Source: Dryococelus australis
Taxonomy: Eukaryota; Arthropoda; Insecta; Phasmatodea; Phasmatidae
Assembly: GCA_029891345.1 (NCBI GenBank)
Contig: CM056995.1
Coordinates: forward strand, 79,919,895 to 79,983,894
Length of the DNA: 64,000 nt
Direction: 5' to 3'
In this document: positions 24,901 through 39,900 of the stretch, in pieces
Layout of the letters: each line of letters begins with the position of its first letter
How positions within the stretch are numbered: position 1 is the stretch's first letter
Position numbers and translations under genes: made by a program
The notes under the pieces: model-generated
The model's database searches: none
What the model saw: the letters and a program-made list of their open reading frames with translations, nothing else
What the model was told of the DNA's origin: nothing

Positions 24901-27900
24901 CTCTGGATGGCTGCGACTGGAAGCAGCCAAAGAAGTTGAGGTCTTCTGAAGGTAGGGCTCTCCGGAGCTGTCGGTGGCATCCACGAGCACTGGTTGACTG
25001 CACGGGTGAGGACTCTGCCCATGCTAGCACCACCGGCCTTCACAACCACGAGATGCAGTAGAATTACTCCTGGATCCTTATCAGGAGCAGCACGAGGCAT
25101 CGACACATCTTAGTCTAGTGGAGGCTGTGAATTTCTGCCAGGCGGCTTGCTACCCTACAGCGGCACAGAGTTTGAATTGAGTGCAGTTGTTCTAGCGGGA
25201 GCGGCAAAGCGAAAAGGGTTACGTCTTCAGGGAGGGGCACTGACACGACGGCTTCTTGTAGAGATTAGGCGAATGGTAAAATCAGAGAGCACATGGTTAG
25301 AGGTTGTGTTGAGACACTGTCAACTTTGGTAAGACCATGTTTCTGCCTCCATTACAGTGTTTTCTTGGATGTGACTTGCCCATTGATCGTTGCAACTTTT
25401 AGATGGGGCAAAGTCGTTCCTGTAAGATTTCCTCTAAGCACGGGATGCATCATGAGTCAACTTGACAACTAACATTTTACACCTAATGCAATGCACTCTG
25501 TACTTGACACACTTTTAAATGGTATTCTTCAGGCATGTACAGTATATAGCCAGGTATATTTATTTTAGGATATCCATTTAGTGTTAACAAACCGTACCTT
25601 TCAATACGAAAACATAAATTGCTGTGTCACTACTTCTATGCACCAATTTGGGAACTTATAAGAGGATTACAAATCACATGAACCATCAAATTTTATTCTA
25701 TTGAAATAGGTTGTACGAATCTTCCCCTAAGCACCACAAGTCCTGACGGGTGAATTTGCGAGGAGCAGGGTGCGGCTGGTGAGGGGAGCCAGCTGTGCAC
25801 ACAGTCTTCTGCAACCTGAATGCAAGCCATGCTAAAAACAGTCTCCGTACTATCAGTTACATTTTGGCCAATGCACAATGAATGTTTTTGTAACAGTTTG
25901 TACACAGCCGGACCATTGTTGATATCAGCTGCTGCTGGTTTGGCCATACCGTTGGGCCAAGTGCAGGCAACTAGGGAGAACCACCAGGACAGCACAAATA
26001 TAAACACTAACCAGTTTAAGATTATAATTTTTGTGCTAATATTATGTAGATAGTACATCTATGTGTAAGTTTATAAAGCAATGTTAACTTAAGAAATGTT
26101 TTTCATACCCAGTTTTTTTTTTTACAAACACTGTTACTTTCAAATTTTAATCAAAATTAAAATCTTCACAAAGATACTAGGAACGAGAAAATAAACAGAC
26201 GTTAAATTTCCGAAAACTGGAACTTTCATGATCACTTATTCCGGGAGAGATAATTTTCCAAAACATAATTGGTATGGAAATAGGCCATGTAAATAATATT
26301 TTAAGTTCTGGATACACATAACGGTAACACAATTTTTTGTTATACAGTAATTATTTCAGTCAAAATTTATTTTTTTAAACCAATTTTTTTTATAATTATA
26401 TAATACAAAGTGATTTAAATTAAATGTAACCATACAATGAACTTTCATGTTGGTACTCAGCAACCAAAATATTTTTTTTCTTTTCTTTTGTGGAGAATTA
26501 AAAAAAAAGACTAGACTTTTCCCCCTTTCTCCAGTCTTCCTTGCCATACATTTGTAGAAATAACACCAGTTACAGCCGGCTACAGAAATGACTAACACAA
26601 TAAATAAGCGGTTTTCATAGCCGTTACATGCTGTTTTATTGAGATGCCAAAACAAATTCAGTTACTAGGAACATTTATCAGTAATTTAACCGAGTTGGCA
26701 ATAAAATAAGTATGTTAGACAATGCATATTTAGAGAAAGTATTAGTGATGCACACATACTGTACTTACCTTTTTATGGCAATATTATTATAAAAGGAAGA
26801 ATTCCAAATGTGCATATGAACAGCCTACGTTAGGTAGTGTGTGTGTGTGTATGTATATTTCACGTAGCTTGATACAATGAGTAAAACTGAGAAACCAGCA
26901 GTAAGCAGAGGATGCATAGCAGAAATCCAAACTATTTGCAGCATGAATCACACTGCACTCTCTCGAGTCTGTTATCTTGCCTGGCTGGGAAACTTGCCAC
27001 TTCTCTGGTTACCAACCTCCCACTGACGCTCCAGGAGAGTATGTTGGGTATAGACGCCCATACAGTAGTGCACGAATGCTCTAAAAATATGTAAAAATGT
27101 GTTTTGTTCAAGGGAAATAACCAGAGATTTTCAGAAGTGACCATACAATATGTATATATTATTGTGTTCAGAAATATGTATTTTATGTTTTCCAAATTTT
27201 ATTTCCAAGTTTTAATTAATGAGTAATATAAAAATACCATCGAAATATTCCAAATAGAGGATTTTTTGTACAAAACAAGACAATGAAAATGTTTTTTGAA
27301 ACATGAGAAACACGCTGCCATTTCTTACCACAACACGAAGGCAGACCAGAAATACCCACGCTGTGTAAGGCCGGGCATTATCCTGCTGAAAAAAGGGTTG
27401 TCAAGATGCACCACGAAGAGGAGCGCACATGGTCGCAGAATTTCCTGGGCATCGCCATACCATTAGGGCTCTCTCAATCACCGCGAGTGGGGTACAGAAA
27501 TAGTAAGTAATGGCACCTCACACCATGACACCGAGGTCGACCTGAGCCTTCTTGACTGGTGTGTACACCCTCCTGTTCCCACTGCACCCAACAGAGACTC
27601 ACAGTGTAGGCACAATGGTTTAAGTGGCAAGTAATGTGCTGAAACATCCAATCTGCCTCTTGGAGGCCAATGATACAGCATCTTTCAAACTCATCCAGGT
27701 GGGCAAATACTTATTGGATGTGCCATCAAGGCATGCTGCATGTTCACTGAATGTGGTACAGTGGCCCACACTGCTACTAAGGCCATATTCTGTGTCGTGC
27801 AGCTATGAATGATGTAGGAATACCAAATTTTGGCGTGTATAAGGGCGCACCTGAAGTTTTTGATGAGAAATTAAGAATAATTAATTTCACGTATAGGCCG

Positions 27901-30900
27901 CACTGAATTTTTGTATTCCTGTACATATTGTTAAGTCACTATTACCATACAAACATTATTAGTTCCGATTTAAGTTTGCCCTACAAAACATTTGTGACAG
28001 AAATTTATTAGTAATAATTGCATCCCCCCCCCCCCCCTCCTTCATTCCAATTCCTTCCTTCCAACCTCTTTCGAAACTAAGTTAAAACATTCAAATGTAG
28101 TATGTTGATAAATTTCTATAGGCCATTCACTGTAAAGTGAGCACTTTTTGAACCTGTTTCATCATACACAATAACCAATAAATACATTTCATTGTGGCCT
28201 CCGACTTTTGGTTTTGAGTATGGTGAATGTAAACACTGCGTTTATTACTCACATGGCAGGGTTTACATTAACAAGTGGTGGAAGGATATAAATTGGTTTA
28301 AAGAAAAAAGGAACTAGGGCTTCAAAAGTGCTCACTTTACCATGAACGGCCTATAAACATGTTTTGGAGGCAAACATTTTTTTTGCCAATATCTCATATA
28401 AGCCACACCCCACTTTTTGTAGTCATTGTTTTGGTAAAAATGTGCGGCCTATGCATGCCGAAATACGGTATACGTGCCCCCTAGTAGCACATCCACACAA
28501 GACAACCACATTAAAGACAAACGGGACACATCAGGTTATGTCAATACTGTGTGGCAACATTTGTTGTACTCGCGCAATTTGTTCATGGTGAATTTTTTTT
28601 GCAAATAAAAACATACGTAAAATACAATAAAGTATATAATTTGGGGAGGGAAAAAGAAGCAACTGTGCATTAAATATTAAAATATAAACAGTACGAATGC
28701 TTCACACAGCTCTGGTCAATAATTTTGCTACAGAACTAAGCACAACAGATACATTCCCAGAGGTTCACACACAGATTTTAAATATGAATATAATAATCCA
28801 CAGAACAAAAATGTTTACTAATTCCTGATGGTACCGCAGAGACTACCAGTTTAAGTCCCAACTTTAGTAGGAAGTTGAATGTATTCTCACCAATAGGCAG
28901 CATGGGCTGACTCTCACAATACACTCTTGGACAGTGGCCAAAGTCTCCAGACTGGTATTTTTCTATCATCTGACCTATGCCACGGTTGGTGAGGATGTAA
29001 CGAGCATGTATCAAGCCATACAGCATTTCAGCTGCTTGCTCTATTAAATCCGACTGGTTTGGATTGTCATCCAGTTCATCATCTGGAAACACAAAAAACC
29101 CACATTAAAATCCTTTTATAAGTGAACTAAGTCAAATTTTTCTTACTAACTACAGCCGGCACATGTTGCTTATACAACATAAAAAATACTCCGTGCAACC
29201 TCAAGCTTTTTAAAATAATAATTATTATCATTACTATTATTGAGATGTACGGCAGAGTGGCTGGCATCTAGTGGCAGACTTATATACATGCAGAATGATG
29301 ATAAACATTTCATATAGTGAAGGAAAAATAAATGCTTGGTAATACTATTTATTTTCCAAGTGTTAAGGTCTTTAAAAATTTTCCTTGAAACCCTAAAAGA
29401 AACTGTGTTTTAGGGGAAAAAATTGTAACACCTGGCATTTTACCTTCTGTCAGGTTTAACATTTGGCAAGAGTTGAAGGACTGAGTAAACAAAAATAGTT
29501 GACTTTTCTTCCAGTTTACTTGGCAAGTCATTAGCTCCAAATAGGGCTAGTGCAATGTGAGGTGTAGGTGTTGTCTTTGGGTAACATAGCCTACTTCTAC
29601 ACATAAGTGAGAAAATATTCCTTTGAAATATCTCGGGGCTCGTGGGGTTTGTTTGGGTTGAATATTTTACACTCCCAATACCACAGTACTCTCAGCAACA
29701 TTAAATAAAATACAAAACAAAGAAGCCTTGCTAAGTTGGTACAGAAAATACACAACGATACACATTCAGAAAAATATAGATAACGCCGCTCAATGAGTAG
29801 GCACCAGGCACTTAGCAGTGTGCAATATAGATTAAAATTAACGTGTGCCGCTTATACAACTAATCTAATACAATTACGACTCATCGCCTAGAGTACCTCT
29901 CCCACCACTAGACGTGGGTGACACGTTGCCTACCATACAGACAACGGGAACTTTGAGCTAATCCTTCTCACCTGGAGGATACGCCCCCCCCCCCCCCCTT
30001 CCCCGGGCTGAGAGCCAGCAAGTTGCCCAGACCTCGGGCAAGGTAGAGTGCCTCCAACGAGGCACGAAGCAGAATCGCTGATCAGCATAATCCCACACCA
30101 ACCAGGGCAGGACGTCACACCTCTCCCGCACCAGCAGCCTACAAGCTTCCACTATATAAGTCAGGACACTGCTGGGCACGAGCAGTCATTCTTGTTCCAT
30201 CTCTTGTGTTATCCCACAGCACTGCTGCCAGTGCTGGGACCACCTGAGATCTTCGAAGCATTGAGTATGTCCCCTGTGGCTACTTCACCATCGACGACCA
30301 GTCAACCCGACAACCAGCGAACATGCTTACCAACACGTTAAATTCATTTTGTCTCAAGACATCTTCTTTAGACAGTTTAGCAGTATTATATATTTTCTCG
30401 TTAAGCTCTTTCTTTCCCATTCTCCATTAGAACCAGGTCGCCTATACCTGGCCAGCGTAGTAACGTTCAGCACTCAATTGCCTGGTAGTAGGTAGCATGC
30501 ATTGCATGTTTATTGAGATTTCAATTAACATACTGTTGTTTTCTACTTCTCAGCTTTTATTTCTTAGAGTATCTGTCTGTTTGCCTGCTAGATACATGTT
30601 GCTACGTAATTTTTGACAAGGACCAGGGAATTTTTAACTACCGAATTAACTTCAGCCACGGGCGCCCTTCAGGGATCTGTCATATTTTCACACACCCATT
30701 AGACAGCCATCTGTTGCTTTCCAAACTACCACAGCATTGCTTCCAAAGCCTGTAGAGAGGAACAGAGGAGGCAAAACCACTAGTAACACCTTCACCCAGA
30801 GAGGGGCGACAGTCTCAATGTATTACCTTATCCCATAGCATTGCTTCCAGTGCCAGGATAAACCGTGGCTTGAGACATGTCATCCATTCCTGTGTGGACG

Positions 30901-33900
30901 CACATCCAGTGGCGGCATTGGTCATCCAAACAGCTCCTTGTCTCTGATCAGCCCGCCTAGCGTAGGAGATCAGTGTAAACTTTACAAAGCCTGATCAGCA
31001 AGCTATAACCGGACTTAACATTATACAGTAAAACCCCTCCATTACGACCCCATTTATTACGACCCAATTCCGAGGAACTGTGAAAAGTTTGGGTCACGAC
31101 CACTAACAACACCTTCATCCAGAGAGGGGCGACAGTCTCAAGTTATTGCCTTACCCCACAGCACTACTTCCAGTGCCGGAATATACCGTGGTTTGAGATC
31201 TGCTGTCCATTCCTGTGTGGACGCACATCCAGTGGTGGCATTGGTAACCCAAACAGCTCCATCTCTCTGATCAGCCAGCATAGCATGGGGGATCAGTGGG
31301 GACTTAATGCCTTTCAGCCAAAGGCACGGCCGCAGACGTAGGGAGCGACACACAGCGCTTCTTGTCACCACACAGTTGAGTGCACTCCCTCAGCCTACAC
31401 TGGAAAGGTAGGCGGAACAGAACCGCGCCGCCCAACTCAGGCACGAGTTGGTATCGACTGCTCCGATTGTGGTATTATTTGTTTCTCCGTGCATACGCAT
31501 TCACCCGTCGTGCCATTCTGTGGTGAGAGGATTGTTGACCAGTACGGAAATGAGGTTCGGTTGGGATAACATCCACTTTTGGACAAACGCATCTCACTTG
31601 TGGAGCCACGGAGTGGGCCAGGCTCGTGACAACTGGACCAAGTACACCACCAATACAGCAACCAAGAAGTAGGAGTAAGTGAGTACTAGCCAACACTCCT
31701 CACCCCTCGTCGCCTAGCTAACACAATCACCCCACTTTTGGTCTAGCGGACAGAATCCACGACTGTAGTGACTATTAACCTAGCCGGTCATGCATCACAA
31801 TCAAGAGGCATCAGTATCTGTATCATCAAACTGAGGAGTGTAACACAACAGCAATACTTTAAATCAGAGGAGAATTGTAGATAACCATTCCCTTGATTTT
31901 GGTTCAACATTGGCATGCAAAGACATGATTAAGCCAATTTTACACAACTCAGGTTCCATATTTTAGCAGGCTTTACTTAAAATTCTGACACACATAATAA
32001 TACAACATAAAACAAAATAAATTATATAAATAAATCACACTCAAGCACTATAAATATGAAAAACAAAACACATAACCAAATCAATTACAAATAACCACAC
32101 TTTACTCTTAAACCAGAGTTCCAACTCCTCACAAGTTATCACCTTGGCATTAAAATTAAACAAAATGTACGAAATTCAGGTTTAGTCTGACTGTGTAGCA
32201 ATCTTACAAATGTGCAGAAGAAATTACAATAAGTTAAGTTATAACTTTTAGCAATGGGACTCTCTGCAGCAATACTGGACAAAACCACGACTGGGAAAAA
32301 TCTATTCTTTTAATTTTACTTGTGATTACTGAGGCAGAACGTACGAAATCGTAGCTTGCCAGTCTCTTGTATTTTATTGTGAAAAGCTGCACTTTCAAAA
32401 TTAATACTGAGTCAGTTCAATTTAGAATTAACTATTTCTTCTTAAACACAACCAAAGATCACCAAAACTCTGGTACAGTATCTCATTGTTTACGATGATA
32501 TTGGCCTAGTTTTACCTCGGAGTTGATAGTTCAAGTGCTGGACTTAACTCTCAGTAATCAGCCTCGGCGTCCTTGGGTCCATGTGGCACAATATTCACTT
32601 GTCCCCTAGCCTAGCATCGCTTCTCAAATGATGCTGAGGACTCCTAATGAACAACTCGCACAGTTAAAACATAAATAACCAGCCTGACCCATTGCAGCAA
32701 TCCCTTGAATAGTCCAGGGTTTGGGATCTCCTTACGGAGTATCTAATTCACATGGCTGGTCACGACATACAAGAAGAGCATCACTTCTCTTACACCCACG
32801 CCTCCTGATAACAATGTATAAAGCTAGCACTGTTAATGGACTGTTTCAGCGATATCAAATAAATGTCCAATAAAAGCATGTTAAGTAAAACTGTTTGTTT
32901 TAGCATTAGAAGGTGTAAAATAGTGTTCAGAAACTGCACTCAATCATACACAGAACAACTTCCAGCGAAATAAAATTATTCCAACAATGAAATATATTTC
33001 TACCAAGTATTAGGTTATGTTCATAAGCAGTTTGTTTCTAGTTGTAAGTATCACCAACACAAATCTTTTAAAGTCCATGAAAATATTGTGTGTAAATAAA
33101 ATATGATTATCTAGTCACAAAGTAAATTAATAAATTTAAGAAAAGTTATGGAAAAAAACTAAACATCGAGGTTTTCAAGTGTAAACAAATGAACAATCTG
33201 AAAAATGAACATTTAATTTAAACAGAAAGTAATCAAACTGAGCAAGGTCTGCAACACTGAGTATTACACAGGCCCTGGAAATGACACTGTGCGACATGCA
33301 GGGTTTACGACACTTATCATTTGAGTCTGACCCGCATCAAGTTTCCCAATGATTCTTCTTCACATAACAGCATCAACACTAGTTGCACTATAAGTAGGGC
33401 CTAGAAATTTTTGCGAACTGCGTAATAACGAGAAGTAATGCTAACTACTGAGAAATTATGTTTATTCGTAAAATTCTGTAATAATTACCGTATTTGTGAA
33501 ACATAGACGTAATTGCTTGTATAAGTGTATCTAAAACCACAATGTGACCTTTTACCATGACAACTCTTACAAACATTACATTTTCTCAATTTTCCATTTG
33601 TTATACAGCTTTGTATCTTTAATCTACTTTACATACATGCAGATAAAAAACTTTATATCAAGAGCAACTCGTAAATTGATTGGTAGCAAGATTGAAAGTT
33701 TATAGTTGCACATACAATTTGATGTATATCGACCTGAATCGCTATGGCACATGATCATTGGCAGTATCATGCTTAATGTTTATTTAATTTATAAACCAAC
33801 ATCTCTAACCAAAAATGTTGGTGATATGACAAAAGTGAAAAATACAAATATACAAAACAGATTTAAATGTTTGTTTAATTCAATAATTACGCACTAAACA

Positions 33901-36900
33901 TTTGTGTGGTGTCTGTAAACACTGAGTGACTTTACTCATCTTCCATGTTTTGTGGTTAGGTTTTTGGTAACTATTAAATACAGCATTTGTAACTTTGAGT
34001 GGTCGTAAAACAGTTAAGAATACCAAAAATAGTTACAGTTTTGGATTGTGCCTGAAAGTTTGAAAGTGATGTGTTTTTATGTTTTAAACCTACCAAAAGG
34101 CAAATACTGTGATGTAAAAGTTGTGGGGGCACGAAAAATTACGTGCTTTAAATTTTTGGTAGTTCAGGAATATTAAATAAACTATTTAAACTAAACTGAT
34201 GAATTAGGATCATCATGACAAAAAAAATTTAATACATTTTGTGATCATTATTTTTTACTTTAATAAAGGCTCAGACACTTTCTACTATCAAGTTTTATTC
34301 GTGCAATTCGTAGCTTATACCTACTCGTGTTCTGTTTCCTTTTGCCTTACTTCATGATAGTAGTGTGCAATGATGAAGTACGTCATGATAGTGTGCAATG
34401 ATGAAGTACGTCATGAATGGTCATGTATTGAAAGACTGACAACTCCTGTCCAGTATTTAGGCTACTATAGCAGGTTGCTATTCCTAACTGTTTTATTTTT
34501 GTTATGATCACATAGTATACTAGTTAAGGTTCTGTTTTATTTTATTGGTGGGGTGGGGAACTATAGTTTAATCGTATTTCATGAGACGTGACTTTTTTGT
34601 GGTTCTTCTTATGATAGTGGCAACTGGAACTGGCATTGTTTTGATGATGCAGTGGGAAATTTTATTCGTACAGAAATAGCATTCAATTTACTACAGGCCT
34701 AACGCAAAAGTTTTAACTTCATTGAAAACCCTAACTGTGATAAATGTGTTGCTGTTTGTACCGATGCGAGAAATGCTCAATAGATAAATTTCATTACATT
34801 TTTTTATATAAAGAACCAAACTAAAAGGGTGCTTATTTAGGCCACGTACATTTGAAAACCTCCCGCAAGAACAAAAATTGCAATAAATACACCACTGTTA
34901 ATACTGATGTGCGAAATGCACATTGTAAACATTTTAAGCAAATTTAATTTCTAAGTAAAATTTGTTAGAGTTGCACTGAAATTAAAGTCCAAATACATTT
35001 CAAATATTCTAACAACAATTTAAGAAAATATTTACAAAAAACACAAACTTACTGTTCACTTCGTAATTCCTAAACACGTGCTGAACTTTGGATGATTAAT
35101 TCACTAAAATCACTTGTCGGCTACTGATACGAAATAATTTATTTTCTGACTTAGGCAATTAACAAAACACTTCACTTTTCTTGAAACCAACAAATTCAAA
35201 CTTCACAACGTAAATAATTTTTCACTCGTGCTTCCCAATGCTCACAGAAAATGGCAGACTAAAGCACAAAACAAACTTTTTAAAAAGCGGCATGCACGTG
35301 CTGATAATTCATTTCACTGAGGAGACTGCTGTAAAAAGGCACCTATGACGAAATACTCTTAATGAAATACACAAATATTTAACTGCATAAATATTCCGAC
35401 ATCACCAGCAAGGAATTCCTGCACATAGATAAATTACCATGGAAGAGAGTAGTGAGCACAATGGCAAGGCAACAGCTTTTCACCAGGCGGATGGCAACCA
35501 TAGACAACAGACTCAACGGAGATTGGTAGAGACTTTTCACATAACATGAAATTCGCATGCTCTACCACAATATTTCTAAATATTTTTAAAGCCCTTGCTC
35601 TATAACTCACAAAAATTGTGTATTAGTCTATGAGCGTAATTTAAACCATAAATGTTGTAATCATCATTAATTTTCCATATGATAATTTTCAATTCAGAGT
35701 ACTATTTTCTTTTACAATCATCGCAAAGAGTACAAACACGATAACACGCATCCTGCAACAACCATCAGCTGACACCGTACTTTGCAAATGGGGCCATTTA
35801 CTGTTTACATGCTGTGTAGGTTGGTCACAGCAGCTGTCAAATTTTATTGAAGTTATATGAAACAGAGTATAGTATATATTAGGTCAGATATTTTCTGTGG
35901 TTGAGGCACTACAATCTCTGCAATAGTTTATTAGATAATTAAGGTACCACACACAACTACCATACATCATCAGTAGAATAGTTTACACTAAACATTTACC
36001 ATTAATTTTCAAATTCTTTCAATAAGAAATGTATGTTGAGTTACTAGTTATTTTTTAGTAATTTTCTGTAATTCAGTAATGTCAACTTTACGAAGAGTGA
36101 CACAACCAATGTTAATAGTAAATTATACACATTCATGAGAAGTCATTTTTTTTTTAAAAAAAGACTGGACTCAAAGAGTGCTCACTTTACAGTGAATGGT
36201 TACTAGAATTCCCACCAATTGTACACTGAGAATACAAACGCTATATGATTTGTTCTGTTCTGCATAATGCAACACTACACATTCACCTGACAGTGTTTAT
36301 AATGCTATATTGTAGTTTACATCACCAGTGTTTTAGATAGTTCAGGTGAAACAATACTACTGTTTTAATGCCTGTACAAATGGTGCAGTCCACCTGTTCA
36401 TTCCATTACTATTCTTTAATTTTTGCAAAAGTGTTTCCCACCAAAATTGCAGTAGAATTCAAGAATACAAAATTTTTGCCCACCATTGCAAACACTGTAC
36501 TTTACATTCACAATAGACATTACCTGGAACATCTCGTGAAGTACAAAGCTTGTTACATGCAAACACACACAAAGGGGACATGCACACATAGACATTGAAG
36601 AACTATAGTGTTTCTGCATGCAAAGTATATCACTGTTGAGAACAGTTCAGGTATACCTGGTTCTAGGTCGAGGATCATATCAAGAGCTTGACGATAATGA
36701 GGTACCTGCTCATTCAGGCCTGTCAAATTAAACTTGTCTTGAATGTAATCCTCGTCCACCTGTGAAAATAGACATACACATTAAAATGTAAAAAAAAAAA
36801 AAAAAAAAAAAGTACAAGATAAGTGAGTGCAATTAAATGTCAAGACTAAATGTGTACACTTCATGGATTTTTGTCATGACAGGGTCATTCCATGTCAAAA

Positions 36901-39900
36901 TGGCACAATTTTAAAACAAATTCTTCTTTTCCCGTAGATATTGAACATGGACATTGATGTTTTGAAAACCTAAAGACAAATTCACACTTAAGAAAAATAC
37001 ATAATTATGTATTATTCGGCTAGTAAGCTTTTTTTATGCAGGTGTAGTTTACATAAATAATGATAACAGGCTCACTTCAGTTGTCCCCTCTAACATTTAA
37101 TTTTTAGAAGACTTAATACCTCTCTGTATTTTGTTGTCAGTGCTGTTGTACATTCTATCTGTTAAAGTCACCTGGTTAACCTTGCAAAGAATGTCTGGTG
37201 ATGGAATCCACAGAGTATTTTGTGTTTTGGTATAGAGAAGGCTGGCGGTTGTTCTACAGGATGGAGAATGTCAATTTTATTTAATCTGTTTCTTTATCTT
37301 TTTGTAAAAACATAAACCAACCACCATCTATTGCTGTAGACTGCTACTATGTAATACCATATGGCACTTTAACGCGCGTCCGCTTTTTCAGCCTACTTAA
37401 AAAGATTACAACTCATTGCTGATCACGTCAAGTATTCCTACTTCAATGCACGTGAGTCGAACCCGCAAACCTGTACATGGATGTTGCGGGCAGCCACAAT
37501 CCTGGATGGCGCCCGAACACGTGAATATCAAGGCTGCGTAACACAGCAAGCACGCCACCCCCGCGCTGAATGCCTACAAGCTGTCAGCCACCTCGGACGC
37601 AGAACATTCACGAAGCCGAGTGCTGACGAGAGGGTTCTTACCACCTACGCCGGCCTCACAGCAGAGGGACGTCACACGCCCCCCGCAGTTCCGACTATAT
37701 GTCTGTGTGCGGCTGGGCTCACGTGTTATTCTTTTTTGCAGTTTCTCGAGCTTGCTCCAACACTCCTAGTGCTGAGGCTTCCAGCGAATGACAAGTCTTC
37801 AGCAGCAACCAGAGGCTGCTCCCAGAGACAACAGTCTTCGACAACCACAAGTAGCTTCTACCATTGTCGTCACCAGAGGCTTCAGTGACGGCAACTACGA
37901 GCAGTTACCAGAAGTTTCGTCTGCAACATTAGTTAATACCAATACACCTTGCTACTAGAGCAAGGGAACTTTAACTTCTCTTTTGTCTCTTCTAGACACC
38001 CGTTATTTAGATAGTTTCATTCAGTATTAATTATGTTTACCAGTTCTACTTCCCATCAAACCTAGAACCAGGTCGCCTACATCTGACTAACATAGGTTAC
38101 TTTCAGTATACCGTCTGCTTGATAGGAGATAGCACGTGTCACTGTATTTATTGAGTTCTCAATAAATGCAGCTTTGTTCTTTAGCCACAAGTTTTTATTT
38201 CTAGAGTAATATCCACTTCGCCAGCTAGGAACGACTCGCACTGTGCACTGCCGACAGAAAGAGGGTATTTTTCAATCTGAACTAGCTTCGAGTGGGGACC
38301 CCTTCTGGAGTCCACCTGTCCTGAACATACACATTAGACAGCCACCTGTTCTATTCCTACCAGAGCACCTAGGTGCTGGAGGGAGTGAACAGAGGAGCCA
38401 CAAGCACTAGCAACTCCTCCAACCAAGGAGAGACAGCAAGTCTGAGTTGTATCTCCTACCGGAGCACCTAGGTGCTGGAAGGGGTATTTGCTTGGGTGTT
38501 GCGGCCTGGCCTTGGCTGGATACCACATCCAGTAGAAGCAGTGGTGAGCCACATGGCTCAACGCTTCTGCTCTTCCCGTCAGTGGTGGTGGCGGGGGGAG
38601 CTTCTGAAGCACCAAGCTCGTGCTACCAGCGACTACTGGAAATACACTATTATAGGTCTTATCCGTGGTGCACTACAAGTATCGTTCAGCGGCGAACCCC
38701 GCTCTATGCCTTTTAAGGTAAGGCACGGCTGACGAAGTAGAGAGCAAAAGACAGCTCACCTTGCTGCCAAGCAGCAGTCTACCCTAGATCACCCTATGAA
38801 GGAAAGACAGGCAGAACGAGACCGCACCGCCTCACTAAGGCTATGAGCAACACCGACTGCTCCTGTGTTTCACTATATATCTTTTCCACCACACGTCCGT
38901 ACAAGTCTAGGCTACCAACCCGTCCTGAGGGGTGTAATGTACGGAACTGAGACCAGGTACGTGATCGCCAATGCCAGGTTTTGGAGCCAAGAGTCAGCGG
39001 CCTGGAACCTGCAGTATAGTGTGAGCCAGCACAGTATGACCTACTCGAAATCCGAAGACTGCAGAACCAACTTTGCTCAGCAGCCAACCGTACTTCACCA
39101 ACCGACCAAAGAACATAAGAGTAAGCCAGGTAAAACCAACACCTCCCGTCAACTACTCATATGCCGACCCTCCACGGGGAACAAGGTAGTAATGGAAGAC
39201 TTTGCGCCAACTCTTAAACCAACATGTCCCATCAAAATATCCAGTCTTAAACGATACTAAAGGTCTGAAAATCCCTGATATAGCGCACTTGGTCTAGCCA
39301 GTAAAGCCACGACGACCGTGCCAAGCAGTCAGTAACCAGGCATGCGTTAACTTGGAAGCTGCATATCTACAAATGTCACAGGAATCTCAATTCCAGTTTC
39401 GATAAAAAAAAATAAAACATGCCAAAACTTTTATGGTACGAAAGCATGTAATTTGTGGATGTCGGAAACAGTAGTTTGTGTTAAGGGAAGCTAACATTTC
39501 AAAATATCTGTAAAATTCAAGAATAGGGGCTTTTTTGAAGAAAACATATATCTTTTAAAAAGGTATAGTTCCACTCTACTAATTACACACCGCACTAATT
39601 TACTAATGACATCAAATACGGCCTATAGAAACTTCAAAAACAATAGTTGGGAGGGCTATGGAGATCAGGGAAATTGTGGGGTAAAACAAGTGGAAAATAT
39701 GTACATAATCGTAATATTCATTCACGAAAAAATGTGATTGCAAAGAGACTTAACCAAGCAATACGTAAATTAACAATATTACCAATACAAGCTACAAATA
39801 TGAGAGGGGAGAGCTGTGAAGGTCCAAGAAATTGAGGAGTGAAATGAATAAAAATTACATACATTTACATGATACAATTTTACCCCACAATTTCCCTCCA

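Larger units (their letters stand above)
18277..28890 (-). other. CK2-beta intron between coding exons 3 and 4
   Basis: A 10.6-kb intron densely packed with mobile elements from about 20,190 to 25,460, a hypothetical ORF at 25,693-26,058, and a MITE near the 5' splice side. 18,277-20,190 and 26,060-27,290 are AT-rich with no recognised content beyond short CA and GT runs near 20,105 and 26,838. Confidence 0.85.
29083..36656 (-). other. CK2-beta intron between coding exons 2 and 3
   Basis: A 7.6-kb intron. Beyond the LTR-element fossil (about 29,890-31,830), a hAT remnant and short repeats, the sequence at 31,830-34,350 and 34,960-36,150 is AT-rich and unremarkable. Confidence 0.85.
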
